Under the pieces are notes generated by a model. It saw only the letters and a list, made by a program, of their open reading frames with translations, was not told where the DNA came from and ran no database searches. A stretch of 64,000 nt of DNA from Macrosoma leucophasiata (taxonomy: Eukaryota; Arthropoda; Insecta; Lepidoptera; Hedylidae), in the NCBI GenBank assembly GCA_036365455.1, contig JAWQUS010000002.1, positions 1,550,001 to 1,614,000 of the forward strand, given 5' to 3'. Both the position numbers and the translations under genes were made by a program. Positions 1 to 12,200 of the stretch are shown piece by piece (the first letter of the stretch is position 1; each line of letters begins with the position of its first letter).

Positions 1-617
1 TTAAAAGTAATATTCCATTACAAAATTCTGGCATTTATAAATTAGATTGTGATTGTAAACTCTCATATATTGGTCAAACGAAGAGAGCTGTATCCACCCG
101 CGTTAAAGAGCACATTGCTGATGTCAAAAACCGAAGAACAGGGAGGTCTGCAGTCTGTGAACACATAGCGGATAAGCCAAACCATTACATCCGTTTTGAT
201 AAAATTCAAATACTCGCTAGGGAACACAAACCCATTCCACGAATGGTACGCGAGGCTATTGAAATTAAAAAACACCCAAATTTCAATAGAGAAGATGGAT
301 GGCGATTATCAACATCATGGGATCCCATACTTAGCAAGATTAAATCCCAGCCGCAGCAGTCTGCAAGACCTCAAGATACCATAAGTAATTACTTATATTG
401 TTGTTTATTATTGTGTTAATCCTGAACGCTACGCAAGGCGTTTACGAAATCGATGGAGGTAGCTACATATAATTTTTCAAACTTCTGTCAGACAAATGTC
501 ACCTCAGTCTGCCCGGGACCACGGAAGCTGAAAAGCGACCGAAACGTCGGGTTGATTTTAAAAATCATTTTAGTTTAATATACGCGAGATAAATCCGTAA
601 AAATAGTTTTATTTCAA
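1..617 (+). mobile_element. Penelope-like retroelement, GIY-YIG endonuclease end and 3' terminus
   Basis: Frame 3-419 is open into the left edge and reads SGIYKLDCDCKLSYIGQTKR, then VKEHIADVKN, ADKPNHYIRFDKIQIL and AIEIKKHPNFNREDGW before a TAA at 417-419. GIY..(10 residues)..YIG with the downstream R, H and E is the GIY-YIG nuclease that forms the C-terminus of Penelope-like elements. The tail to about 617 contains GACCGAAACGTCGGG and TATACGCGAGATAAATCCG, repeated elsewhere in the window (1330-1490, 61248-61361, 61884-61935). Only the 3' part is inside the window; no frameshift is seen in the visible part. Confidence 0.88.
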
Positions 618-619
618 TG

Positions 620-1035
620 CTACTGAGTAGTTGTTATGTCTCTGTGATAGTTATAGCGGGGCAATACATTACCATCTAACCGGAACACGATAGTCACACC
701 GCGGACACTCCGCCAAAATTCCATACAAACGCTTATTTTGGTCTCTATTACACAGACATCAATCTGCGACGTGTATTTACACGTGCACCTGTGTGCGTAG
801 CACGTATAAAATTCCAACCGTGGCCCATAAGAGGGGAGGAGGTTGGGTGATGCGGGGAAATCGGGCGGCACGTCGAACTGTCCATTCTATACGTAGTATT
901 ATTACATATTCTCTGCGACAGTGCTGAACACTATCATTTGGCGGCAGATAGATTAGGCAATGCGGTGGTGCCTACGTCCTGGAGCTACTACACTTGGAAC
1001 TCTACCACCAGTATGAACGATAACGGTCGTAAGAA
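620..1035 (-). repeat. SINE-like family A copy split by a nested family B repeat (690-920)
   Basis: 636-691 and 921-1035 are the two halves of a minus-strand copy of the family ending TTACATAAAA (here GTTATGTCTCTGTGATAGTT and CATTTGGCGGCAGATAGATT). Between them lies a family B repeat (CACCGCGGACACTCCGCC... to ...ATTATTACATATTCTCTG). Family B copies also occur at about 6203-6440, 29948-30228, 45622-45703, 52827-52860, 57225-57450 and, inverted, 32556-32640. Confidence 0.8.
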
Positions 1036-2069
1036 GGCTTTAGTACTCCAATAGAAATAACAATTCAAATAAACACTAGAATTTCTTGTGCTCCCAAATT
1101 ATACGTCTCATTTACATAATTATATGAACCGGTTTGGTATTTATTTCAATTGACTCCCACCTAACATGTTTTTATGGGCGTTTTGATTAGGTACGACTTC
1201 GCGAATTCACCGTTTAGATAGATAACAATTTAAAACTAACTAACTTGAGTCTGGATGACTAAGCCCAGCGTAGCAGGTCACTACTGCTACGGTTCGATGC
1301 TCGGAATATGTCCGGGGATAACGTTTTCGCAGGTTTTCGCGAGCTTCATACATTCATAAGACCAGGCTGAACACCGTCGAATTAGTCTGCCCGTGAACAC
1401 GGTAGCTGGAAAGCGACCGAAACGTCGGGTATAAGAAGTTTGGGAGTGTTGTAATACGCGAGAAAATCTGCAAATTTAATTTCTACAATGTCCGAGGATG
1501 TCAGTACGTTCGCCACTCATTATGGGACTAAATGTAATCTTGGGTGTTTCCATGCATATGCGTACCTATAATTTAATTACTCGCCAACCATATTGCCATA
1601 CTTGAGAGTGTTTCATGATGCACTTAGATAATTATTATTACCACCTGTACTAAACATCTCATGATTTATGCAATAAATGAATTGAATTTGACATTTACCT
1701 CTACCTACCGCTTCGGGGAAAAATGAAGTAAACAATCAAGTTGCTTCGACCCAAATCACGATATAACTGGTCCAACACCTGAGCCCTACATACATTATCA
1801 GCTTCAATCATCTCAAGTCATGATTATCACTTTGTTTTGCTATTTATCTCAATTCTATAACAAGATAAAAGATGTTTGCCATCCAAACCTTCAACAGTAT
1901 TAAACGACTCATAGAATGACTCATTGATAGTATAATTGACATCGTTTTTGCATATTGAGACACAATTAGCGTTCTATTTATTATAACATGTTGAAATCGA
2001 TATGCGTGGTACTTTATCATTATATAACAAGTACATTAATAACTTAACCATAATAATAAGTTTTATTTA
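1036..2069. other. Unassigned intronic/upstream sequence
   Basis: Apart from the Penelope fragment (1330-1490) and a possible tRNA-SINE head near 1260-1310 (GCAGGTCACTACTGCTACGG), no gene or repeat is recognised. It is probably intron of Klp98A, whose first exons are left of the window. Confidence 0.5.
1330..1490 (+). mobile_element. Penelope-like element 3' terminal fragment
   Basis: Contains CTGGAAAGCGACCGAAACGT and TAATACGCGAGAAAATC, a diverged version of the 480-617 end. No coding sequence is attached. Confidence 0.7.
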
Positions 2070-2200
2070 AAGAAAAATGGAAAGAAAAATTTGACTTCAG
2101 GCGAGACTCGAACTCGCGGCCTACTGGGAATCTAGTCCAGCCGCTCTTCCAATTGAGCTACTGAAACACACAATAAACAAACAATAAAAAACAAATCAAT
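2070..2200 (-). repeat. tRNA-like element, minus-strand arm of an inverted pair
   Basis: On the minus strand, TAGCTCAATTGGAAGAGC (D arm), a TGGACTAGATTCCCAG anticodon-type arm and GCGAGTTCGAGTCTCGC (T arm) end in TGAAGTC. The flank TTTTTCTTTCCATTTTTCTT is shared with all other copies. The 5' acceptor strand is altered here (TTTCAGTAG). Flanks recur with the tRNA part, which marks it as a dispersed repeat rather than a single-copy tRNA gene. Confidence 0.8.
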
Positions 2201-2214
2201 AAACTGCAAAGTCT

Positions 2215-2430
2215 ATTATATCGGTTGCCTAACTAGCATAGTTGGCAATAGATGGCGCTGCTGCTACCATAAAGCAATGCAATAAATGTGAAGGAAAGAT
2301 TTGACAAATCGGGCAGGACTTCAGGAGCTCAATTGGAAGAGCGGCTGGACTAGATTCCCAGTAGGTCGCGAGTTCGAGTCTCGCCTGAAGTCAAATTTTT
2401 CTTTCCATTTTTCTTTAAAAAAAATATATT
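2215..2430 (+). repeat. tRNA-like element, plus-strand arm of the inverted pair
   Basis: GGGCAGGACTTCAG then AGCTCAATTGGAAGAGCG, GGCTGGACTAGATTCCCAG, TCGCGAGTTCGAGTCTCGCC and TGAAGTC. It is preceded by the repeat-specific leader (ATATCGGTTGCCTAACTAGC, TGGCGCTGCTGCTACC) and followed by AAATTTTTCTTTCCATTTTT. It faces the 2070-2200 copy, making a foldback. The D stem has a small change (GAGCTC for TAGCTC) relative to the other copies. Confidence 0.85.
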
Positions 2431-2497
2431 TCACAAGCATGTGTTAATGCGAAATAATATAAAACAATAATAATAAGTGTAATTTTTGATGCAAAGA

Positions 2498-2550
2498 TGA
2501 CTTCGGGCAGGAATCGAACCTGCGACCTCAGGAGTCGAAGCCCTTAAAAG
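2498..2550 (-). repeat. tRNA 3'-half-like fragment
   Basis: The minus strand reads GAGGTCGCAGGTTCGATTCC then TGCCCGAAGTCATC, a T arm plus acceptor end. The anticodon side dissolves into unrelated sequence, so this is a fragment, not a tRNA gene. Confidence 0.6.
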
Positions 2551-2789
2551 GGCTTCGGTTACAGTTTTCACTTGCCGTCAATTGCAGCTTGCAATTGCAG
2601 ATTCGTTACCACCCCTTAGATCTTAGTTGTTATGTCTCTGTGGTAGTTATAACGGGACCATACATAACCATATGACTACAACACGATAGTGCTGATTACT
2701 ACCATTTAGCAGCAGTTCTGCGGTGGTGCCTACGAGCTATGCTCTGAGCGCTCACACGGGAATTCTTCTCCCATCGAACTATAATAATT

Positions 2790-3110
2790 TAAACAAACGT
2801 AACTTGACGCCTGTAATCCCCGAAAGGGTAGGCAGAGGTAAATGAATGCATTCAAGCATATATGCAAACAGCCGGTTGCGTTTTGGCCCATGTAACAGGT
2901 GGCGAGTGGCGAACCTGTTGCCATCTCCGGGCACATAACCAAACTCCGAGGTACTTGGAAACTTCCAGAAAATGGAAAAATTCCAATAGAACCAGAGATT
3001 TAAAGGATTTTAAACCGTTATCTCTGATTGCCCCCAAACCGGTAAGCGAACCCAGGACCTCCAGCGTAGTAGTAGTGGCCTTCTACCACAACGCTACTGA
3101 GTCAGTTAAT
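2790..3110 (-). repeat. tRNA-derived SINE (family C), minus strand
   Basis: On the minus strand it runs from a tRNA-like head (GTAGTAGTAGCGCTGG-type loop, GGTCCTGGGTTCGCTTACC B-box region) through TTTAAATCTCTGGTTCTATT and CACCTGTTACATGGGCC to TAGGCGTCAAGTTACG. The same body occurs at 37735-38040 and 50633-50945, and in part at 18612-18725. Confidence 0.82.
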
Positions 3111-3147
3111 AATAATATAAATAATAAATAGTTAATTATATAATAAC

Positions 3148-3344
3148 TAGCTGTTACCAGCGGCTTCACCCGCGTGAATGTCGTTTAAAAAGTAGCCTAT
3201 GTTCTTTCTCAAAGTCAACTCTATCTCTGTACCAAATTTCAATAAAATCGATTCAGTCGTTTGGACGTGAAAAGTTAAAAAACAGACAGACAGACAGATA
3301 GACAGACAGAGTTACTTTTGCATTTATAATATTAGTAGGGATAA
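3148..3344 (-). mobile_element. Helitron-like non-autonomous element (ends CTAGT)
   Basis: Read on the minus strand it starts with TATCCCTACTAATATTATAA, has a GTCTGTCTATCTGTCTGTCT run, an ACGACTGAATCGATTTTATT segment and ends in CCGCTGGTAACAGCTAGTT. The CTAGT end after a GC-rich stem is the lepidopteran Helitron pattern. Confidence 0.7.
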
Positions 3345-3810
3345 ACACCATCAACATGCCCTGAAATACAACCTTGTGGCCGCGGAGGTGCCGTACTACA
3401 GGTATGCACCCGACCCAGTGCTTGAAAATTGTATTGGGATAGATCTATCATCACTGACAGGACTATTGTAGCCAATAAGCCTGATATAGTGGTGATAGAT
3501 CGATTGGAGCGCCGTGCAATGATTGTTGATATTACCGTCCCTCATGATGGGAACCTCGTGAAGGCTGAAAAGGATAAACAAATAAAATACCTTGACTTAT
3601 CCCACGAGGTTGTCGCCATGTGGGATGTGGATTCGGCTGTCATTGTACCGGTAGTCGTCACGGTTAACGGACTCGTAGCGAAGAGCCTCGACCAACACCT
3701 CAAGAGGCTCTCGCGGGAAATTGGGTCAAGGGCTTGGTGCAGAAGGCAGTTCTTCTTGACACGGCACGTATTGTGAGGAGGTTCCTCTCCCTAAGCCCCT
3801 AACCACCGGC
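3340..3810 (+). mobile_element. C-terminal fragment of a non-LTR retrotransposon
   Basis: The open frame at 3429-3776 reads TIVANKPDIVVIDRLERRAM, then IVDITVPHDGN, KQIKYLDLSHEV and VIVPVVVTVNGLV. This KPDIVV...VDITVP...IVPVV pattern is the nuclease-like C-terminus found after the reverse transcriptase in several insect LINEs. The frame shifts near the end. No reverse transcriptase is present. Confidence 0.7.
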
Positions 3811-3971
3811 AGCTAGGATCCTGCTCTCGCTACCGGCGGAACCTATTTTGTATGTTTTTGTATATGTATGTTTTTTTTTTAATATACGTGTATATAAAAA
3901 TATATAAAATGTGTAAAAAACTGAATAAATGATAATAATAATAATTTAACTTGCAAACAATTCCTTTTCAG

Positions 3972-6900
3972 GAATGCCAAGGTCTGATACCGAGGATCTG
4001 CCGCCAGCTATTCTCGCGGGTAGCGGCCGGCAAGGAGACCGGCTCGTCCTACCGCACGGAGGTCAGCTACCTGGAGATATACAACGAGCGAGTGAAGGAC
4101 CTGCTGGCGACGGACGCGGGCCACTCGCTCAGGGTCCGCGAGCACCCCAAATTGGGACCTTATGTGCAGGACTTGTCCAAACATTTGGTGTCCGATTATG
4201 ATGATATACAGGTTTGTAATGCTGTAATTTTTCTTTTTAGAAATACTGTGTAACGTGACTTGTCGGATTGGGTCAATCGTCAATAGGTTGAAAGGTCACC
4301 TCAGTAGTTTTTTTTCTTATGTAAGGAAGGTGGCAAACAAGCTTGCAATTCACATGAATGTAAAGTGACGACTGCAGCCTATAGACATCTAGAGCAGAGA
4401 CATCAGATTAGTTATAAATAATTCATCATCATCAGCCATCGATTGTCCACTGCTGGACATAGGCCTTTCCCAATTTTCGCCACCACACTCGATCTTCGGC
4501 TTTTCGGACCCATCCGCTTCCTGCCAACCTCTTTAGGTCGTCAGTCCATCTGGCAGGGGGCCGTCCCACCGGGCGTTTTGTACGGGGTCTCCACTCTAAC
4601 ACACATCTGCCCCAGCGGCCGTCGGCTCTACGACAAATATGCCCCGCCCACTGCCACTTCAGCCTAGCAATTCTTTGAGCTATGTCGGTCACTCTGGTTC
4701 TCCTTCGGATTTCCTCGTTTCGGATTCTATCTTTCAGAGATACACCGAGCATAGCCCGTTCCATAGCTCGCTGAGCCACTTGAAATTTGTGGACGAGGCC
4801 TTTCGTAAGAGTCCATGTCTCCGCCCCGTACGTTATTACCGGAAGGACGCACTGGTCGAATACCCGAGATTTTAGGCATTGAGGCAGTGGCGAATCGAAG
4901 ATTTGACGAAGTTTTCCGTATGCTGCCCAGCCCAATCGTATTCTTCTGTCAGCCTCTTTGTCGAAGTTATTCCTACCCAGTTGTATAGTCTGGCCTAGGT
5001 AGATGTAATGTATAAATAATTAGATTAATAGTAATGTATAAATAATTAGATGTATAAATAATTAGTCTCGCTAAAACTCGAGAACGCCTTAACCGATTAA
5101 ACTAATTTTGGTTTTGAATGATTTTTGGATGTCCAGGGATGGTTTAAAAGGTAAGAAAATATGAAGAAATTGAAGGCAAATAGTTTCATTCTGAGGCAAT
5201 ACGAAGTTTGCCGGGTCAGCTAGTTTAAAATAAATAGCAGCTAGCATTTGCCATGTGGCTAATACGTAATGTCATTTACATGTCCGGTTAATAATTGAGT
5301 ACGTAGCACCACTACAGGTTTATAAGTTATTTACTAAGTCATTGACAAGTTTTATCTATGTGTGCCAAGTTCACATTATCTAGTTACTATTGCAAATAAC
5401 AGATGTTAAATAATACTTCAACACGTTAACGCACCAAATAGGATACTAGGCTAAATAAGTTTTATATTATTAAATTTTATATGGGTATTTATCTTACCAC
5501 CTCCCATTCCCCTTCCTACGTTTCGGTATACGGGGCTAAACATGGTATATCATGAAACACATAAAAACGTCTGCTTCCATGTATTTCTGGATCTCCCTAC
5601 AAGTTATTGTCTTTAATTTGTCCTTATTATGTTACCGCTCCTCCCCGAATGGGGTTTATCACACAAGAATATCAACCATATCAACACACACAGAAAACAC
5701 ACAGAGGACTTCGGTGCGGTATGCTCGCGCTAGGATTGATGAAGAACTTTATGAACTTTTTTATTGAAAAGATTTATATTGGTAGTAAAATCAGGGGCGT
5801 ACCGCCTTACTACTTACTGCCGCCTTTTCTACGGTATCAATAATATGGAGCTCCCGGGCTACGGGGGGCCCCAAAACGCGTGGCCGGGGCCCCTAATTTT
5901 ACTCATTTGAGTAACTACCTTGCAAGTCCATTACGATAAACAAAGTAACTAGAGCTTTTTTTTTTGCTCGCACGTCCTTCTGCACTGCATTTGAACCAAA
6001 TGGATTAATGAATGGAAGAGAGAGGGAAGAGATTCTAGGGCACGCAAGGCCAACGTCGTTTTTTTTTTGCTCAGGCGTTCGTATTTACTTGGTTATTAAC
6101 CAAGTGTAGAAAAGCTTGAACCTTAAGGGTCTACAAACAACTTTTTTATGAGATTCCGCCAAAACACACAACGCCACTGAGTAAAATAATTCTGAAGAAA
6201 CAATACCACACCTCGGACATTCGGCTACAATTCAATAAAATTCTGGTTACCTATTACACAGCATCAATCAGTGACGTGTTATATCATAACACGCGCACAC
6301 AGAAATGTAGGGTTTATTACCTAAAACAATCGTGAAATAAGTCGTCGCACTGACTACGTGACCAAATTAATGGATGGATGAGGCTGTGAAATCGGCGTCG
6401 ATGTGTCCGTTCTATACGTAGTATTACATATTCTCTGACAATACTACGGTATTTTCACCAGGAGTGCATGCACCGCGGCAACCAGCAGCGAACCACAGCG
6501 TCGACACAGATGAACGACGTGTCGTCTCGCTCGCACGCCATCTTTACCATCACGTTCGTGCAGGCCAGCTACCTGCGCCACAACAACATGCCCAGCGAGA
6601 CCGTCTCCAAGGTCCACCTCGTCGATTTGGCTGGCAGGTGAGGGGAATGTTCTAGAAGTCGCTGACACCAAAAGTCAGTAGGGCTAACACCAATTTTTTT
6701 CGTTTGCTACTTATGCCACATGTAAACAGAAAAAGGACTGGAACATTCGATTGTTCAATTTTTTGGTCGTTCTCTCTTTACTTAAGTTTTTACTAGTGTA
6801 GTCCTTGAGATAATCGATATTTATAAATGAGAGAAACGACAGGCTAATACATAATTAATATAAGTACAGAACAAAAAATCAAACAATATGGCCAATCAAG

Positions 6901-7008
6901 GGTTACACTTAATACAATGATAAATACAGTGTAATTTTTTTATAGTTTTAATTTAAGATTAATTAACAGCTCCGAGAGAGTGTGTATGTGCGTGAGTGAT
7001 TGAGTGAG

Positions 7009-7044
<36 letters not shown>

Positions 7045-9262
7045 TGGGTGCGTGCGTGGGTGCGTAGGTTATGCTTGTTCTAGATGATTACAGTGTAATT
7101 TCATTATTTCCTTTTTGAGAGAAGCTTTTCTTGTAGACCCCTTTCAATTTTTTTCTGGTTTCCGTGGACCTCCTTGCTACATTTATATCCCATTCCCTTA
7201 TTTCCAAATTTTGTTCACGCCTACGTAGACCCCTGTCGAGTCCCATGGACCCCAGGGGGTCTATATGGACCACTTTGGGAATCACTGCCTTAGACAGATG
7301 GAATATATAGTCTAAATAATTATAACAAAATACGCTTTTACTCACAGCCCACACTAGGTATAAACCTGTATCGTAAGTGTCGTTGTACACATACAGCACA
7401 TACACAAACACCCAGACCCGAAACTAATATCTGCCATACAAATATTTGTCCTGTTACGGGGAACGAACCCGTGAGTTCAAACGGTGTTTACACATCGCTG
7501 AACTAACTGACTAGTCAAAGTTTTGTTAATAACATAAGAAATATAAACCATTGTTGTTGCAATAGTAATAGTCTATCGATAGTATTGTGATCTATCGTGA
7601 CCTCGAAAAAACAGTCACACTATCGATAGGACTATCGAAACTATCGACCCTTGACGATACTATCGATTATATTTTTGAGTTTGATTTTGTTTATAACCAT
7701 ACTATCGATGATCTTTGGCAATAGTATTGCTTATTTTTAACAATCGATAATATCGATAGTATTGCCCTATCGATAGTTGAACATTTTACGATACTATTAC
7801 TATTTAACGCGTCGATAGTATCGTGTTCAAAAATACTATCGTACCTCAATAGATGATAGTATTGGCAAAATTCAATACTATCACCTAAATTCCAATATCG
7901 ATACTATCAAGTATCGATAGTATTGCAGCATGTCTATATTTTCGATAGGACTATCGCGCTATCGACCTATTTTTTGAGGTCAAATATCGATAGCGCAACT
8001 ATAGATAGTTTAGCAACACTAATATAAACGTTGCCTTCCCTTTTTGTTCAGCGAACGAGCGGACGCGACGGGCGCCACGGGCCAGCGCCTGGTGGAGGGC
8101 GCGCACATCAACAAGTCGCTCGTCACGCTCGGCTCCGTCATCTCCGCGCTCGCCGAGGCCACCAGTCAGCAGCCCGTGCCTGTCAACAGTCAGTATTGTG
8201 TACATACTTTAATCGTCATACACATTTTGAACCGGGTACGTTTTTTACCTTTATTTTTATTCCGACGTTTCGCCACCGACGACCGCGGCTCGTGCAACGG
8301 AGCCGAAACGTGCGAAACGCGAGTGTTTTAAAAGTTATATACTCTAATCGCTCTCGGTTTACAAGAATTCATAGACGTGAATCATATTTTATTTCGGTCG
8401 CAATGTCGCAACAGGCATTATTGCTATATGTAACATCGTGGGCGAAACATCACCCCCGGTGAAATCAAATTTCACTGGTTCGAAGTCAAAGTGAAGTCAA
8501 GTTCCTTCCTAGTTAATCAGGATATTCAGGATATCAATTGCCGACAATCGATACACATTTCATCTGCCGACGACACCACTTATCAATACATTTACACTCA
8601 CGAAACATTGCCATAATAAAGGAAGGATAATATAAGCTGGACATTCGAGACGTCTCGATAAATTAGTGCTAGAATTCACTTCATATTTTGTAATTACAAA
8701 TAGAAAATAATATAAACATATTGTCAATTTTTTAGGTCGGACACCCAAAAACAAGAAGAACGTGTTCATCCCGTACAGAGACTCGGTGCTGACGTGGCTA
8801 CTCAAAGACTCGCTTGGTGGCAACTCCAAAACTATCATGATAGCTGCTGTAAGTTCGTGGAACTAAATTTGTTTATTTCTACCACTTTTTTGCCTTATAA
8901 ATACTAGTAAGGGGCCATAAATTACGTCACGCAAAATACTACACAAAAAAATAAAAAAACAAAACTACAAAAAAGTTTAGACAACTAACTTCAGACTGTC
9001 GCTTTTATCTGTCGGTGTGCGCGCGTTCAAAATTCACTCATAATTTTCTCCGATCGCGCCAAACGTAGTATAATTTCAAGAATATCGTCAGATATCGCCG
9101 GCGGACTGCAACTACGGCGAGACGCTGTCGACGCTGCGGTACGCGAACCGCGCCAAGAACATCATCAACAAGCCCACCATCAACGAGGACCCCAACGTCA
9201 AGCTCATCCGCGAGCTGCGCGAGGAGATCGACAAGCTGCGCGCCCAGATCGCGCACAATACC
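3972..9262 (+). CDS. Klp98A: Klp98A motor-domain exons (5 exons, 279 residues)
   Basis: Five exons encode the kinesin motor core after the P-loop. Exon 3972-4211 reads GLIPRIC and [14 protein letters not shown] (beta-sheet core and loop typical of kinesin-3). Exon 6462-6637 carries switch [12 protein letters not shown], and ends inside the switch II motif LVDLAG. Exon 8052-8188 completes it as [11 protein letters not shown] and has the relay helix [18 protein letters not shown]. Exon 8736-8848 has [19 protein letters not shown]. Exon 9092-9262 has [14 protein letters not shown], the end of the motor, then the neck EIDKL. All catalytic switch residues seen are canonical, so the motor should be active if the upstream exons are intact. 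Donor and acceptor dinucleotides are GT and AG throughout. Confidence 0.95.
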
Positions 9263-12200
9263 GTCAGTATTGCATACCGTCTCTATTATTTATTCATTTA
9301 TTTCAAATTGGTCTACAAGGACACTTTTGCACTGTCGGGTTATAAGCTACCTAGAGAGAATGACTTACAATAATAATCCAATAGGTATTAATAAATACCA
9401 ATTTAATAATAATATTTAACCGATACGTGAATCATAAAATTTTTCAATTTCTTCATAGAAGAAAATGAAAAATCTGTTCATTATAATCATAGTCATTCAC
9501 TTAGCAGAGTTCCAAGTGCATGCACCACTGAGAAGAACTCCGCTACCCAACAAACTCAACGTGTTGCTCTTTTGTCAAAACCTTAGATTTAAAACAAATA
9601 TTATTAAATATAATAAAGATAATGTGAACGTCCATGGCATATCAATATTTGCATATAAACACATACGCAAATACCCATCAACAGCTTAATATCGTGATAG
9701 AACATGGCATGGCATGTGGCAGCCATTGCTCTCCTCGACCATTTTGAAGGGAAGTGAGCAACCCGTCACACGATAGGTTTTACCTCCCGGCTACTCCACC
9801 CGCGAATTGTCATTCCGGTTATCGCTAACCATAATGTGCGCATCCCTGGTGCGTCGGGTGCGGGGTGGTGCCGGCGGACTCCTGAGCGTATTTGCGACAT
9901 GGTTTAGAAATAGAAATAGAAATAGAAAATATTTTTATTTCGAATAGATCTTTACAGATACTTTCAAAACGTCAATAAATCATAAACTACCTAGAGCGAA
10001 TAACCATTACATATAGTAAAAGCAAAATCATATATTAATAGTAAATTAAAAATTAAAATTTAAACTATTTGGTTAAAACATAATAATCATAAAATTTTTC
10101 AATTCCTTCAATGATAATAAATGAAGAAAAAGAAAAATTTATTCGTCATGATCAATGTTATTCACTTAGCAGAGTTCCAAGTGCAGTCACTACTGAGAAG
10201 AACTCCGCTACCCAACAAACTCAGTAAGAGCTCTTTTAAATGAGAGCTTAAATCTAGTACAGATTATCGTGCAAAATCAAATAATGTCAACGTCCATAGC
10301 ATAGATGCAAATAAACTGCTATCTACTAAATGTGATGTAGCCCCTGCAAACCAGAACAGACCAGTCCCCACCAACAGCACCCGTTCACGAGTATGACGCA
10401 TGTGACAGCCATTGCCCTCCTCGACCATTTTAGAGGGAAGTGAGCAACCCGCCACACGACGCCGCCAAAGGCAAAGACATTTAAGCGTGCATGACTGTTC
10501 CGGATATGCATACGGCAAAATAAAAGATGGAATTCATTTTCATCCAGGGTATTCACATTATTCAACCCTTAACAATAGTAGATACTAATTACTGAATACA
10601 CGAAATCACAGGATCATGAAATAGCCTGGCAGCGATCGCTATAATCCCAAGACGTATTATCATTAAGATAATCACTGGTCTTATAGTAATTACATTTATA
10701 TAAACGTTCTTTCATTACTTTCTAGTATTTATACTGTGGTTGTTACCTATTGTAGGAAACTCATTAATGTTTTTACGGACATATAATACATTTTCATAAA
10801 TGTATTGCGAAGCTACAGTCAGAATATTTATTTCTTTAAATTTATCTCTAAGAGATACCCTCGGACTCAACCCGTAGATAGCCCGGACAGCTCTCTTTTG
10901 CAGTACAAAAATAGTGTTGACGTCGGCGGAATTTCCCCATAGCAAAATGCCATAGGACATTATACTGTGAAAATAACTAAAATAAACAAGGCGAGCCGTC
11001 TCGACTTCTGTTAATAGTCTAATCTTTTTCACAGCAAATGCTGCCGAGCTAAGTCTATTAGCTAATTTGGCAATATGGGGACCCCATTGCAATTTAGCAT
11101 CCACGGTAATGCCCAGAAATACCGTGGATTGGCCGGTTTGATTGCTTTTACCTAAATCATTGCAATATGATACAGGCTGTCAGAAATCGAGACATGTAAT
11201 ATTGTGACTTAACTTTAATTTGTAATGATTTTTACTAACACTAGGTTAAGTCACTACTAACACAATTGTAATTGTAATCACATAATGTTGTATAATTTTA
11301 TTCAGTTTGTATGATCCAAGTTGATTGAAAATAAATATATAATAATAAAGCAACACCGGCCGACCGGAGGTGAGTAGCCATAGCGTTTATTACAGATGCA
11401 AAACAGTCTGTCATTTTTTGCGGTGAGAATTTGTTGTGACAAACACACACACAACAAAAATCGTCTATTACTACGAAACTCACACCTTGACTTTAACAAA
11501 ATACATAAACTATTCAGACAGGCATAGGACCACTTGTGCTTTTACTTTGACCGAGTAGAAAGGCTGCATATGGCTACTCCCATCGCTCTATGTCACTAAC
11601 CCATGACTAGAGCGACAGTTCCTTTAATCGCATATGTCACCTATTTCAGAAACGCCTTAAGCAAACGTTCGGACTCACCGTAATTGTTAAAAATAACGCA
11701 CGCCATTGCGGCGCAACCAGTCGCAGCCACCAACAAAATGTATACAGCTCTATAGAGCGTTACTCACCTGGTATCCGTTTGGTTGCGCAACCAATATGGC
11801 GGTGCGACCAGCTCGGACGCCGGCACACAATCTTACTGATTGCGCCGCTACGCTGGTTGCGCCACCACTAATTACTATAGCGCTGTATGGTGTCTTACTC
11901 ACTCGGCCGCCAGTCCCGACACCACGTTTGAGCGACTAGTTGCGCCGCCATGGTGTCCCCGTGAAATATAGCCCTTACTCCTTTTGCCAGGGAATTTAAT
12001 AAATGTTTATCATAAAGGGAAAAACAAATGAAATGCTTGTTGAAAGTGAAAAAGGTTTAATGTAAAAATAATTATGTGAAATAAAATGCTACATTAAGTG
12101 AAGTGAATGAAAATGAGTACGCGACGCGGCGGTGAAATGCGAACTGTCGATTTGGTTGTATGAATTATAGGCGATCGGCGCAAATTGATGACTTATACTA

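Noticed and set aside
2862..3131. 89-codon frame MQTAGCVLAHVTGGEW...
   Set aside because: It is the body of a tRNA-derived SINE read in sense; the same peptide-like string appears in every copy of that SINE.
1..3971. The kinesin P-loop exon (GQTGSGKT) expected upstream of 3972
   Set aside because: No plus-strand frame in 1-3971 shows it; that stretch is retroelement and SINE sequence. The first exons must be left of the window.
8031..8462. 143-codon frame overlapping exon 3
   Set aside because: A shadow of the motor exon in another frame that continues into the intron.
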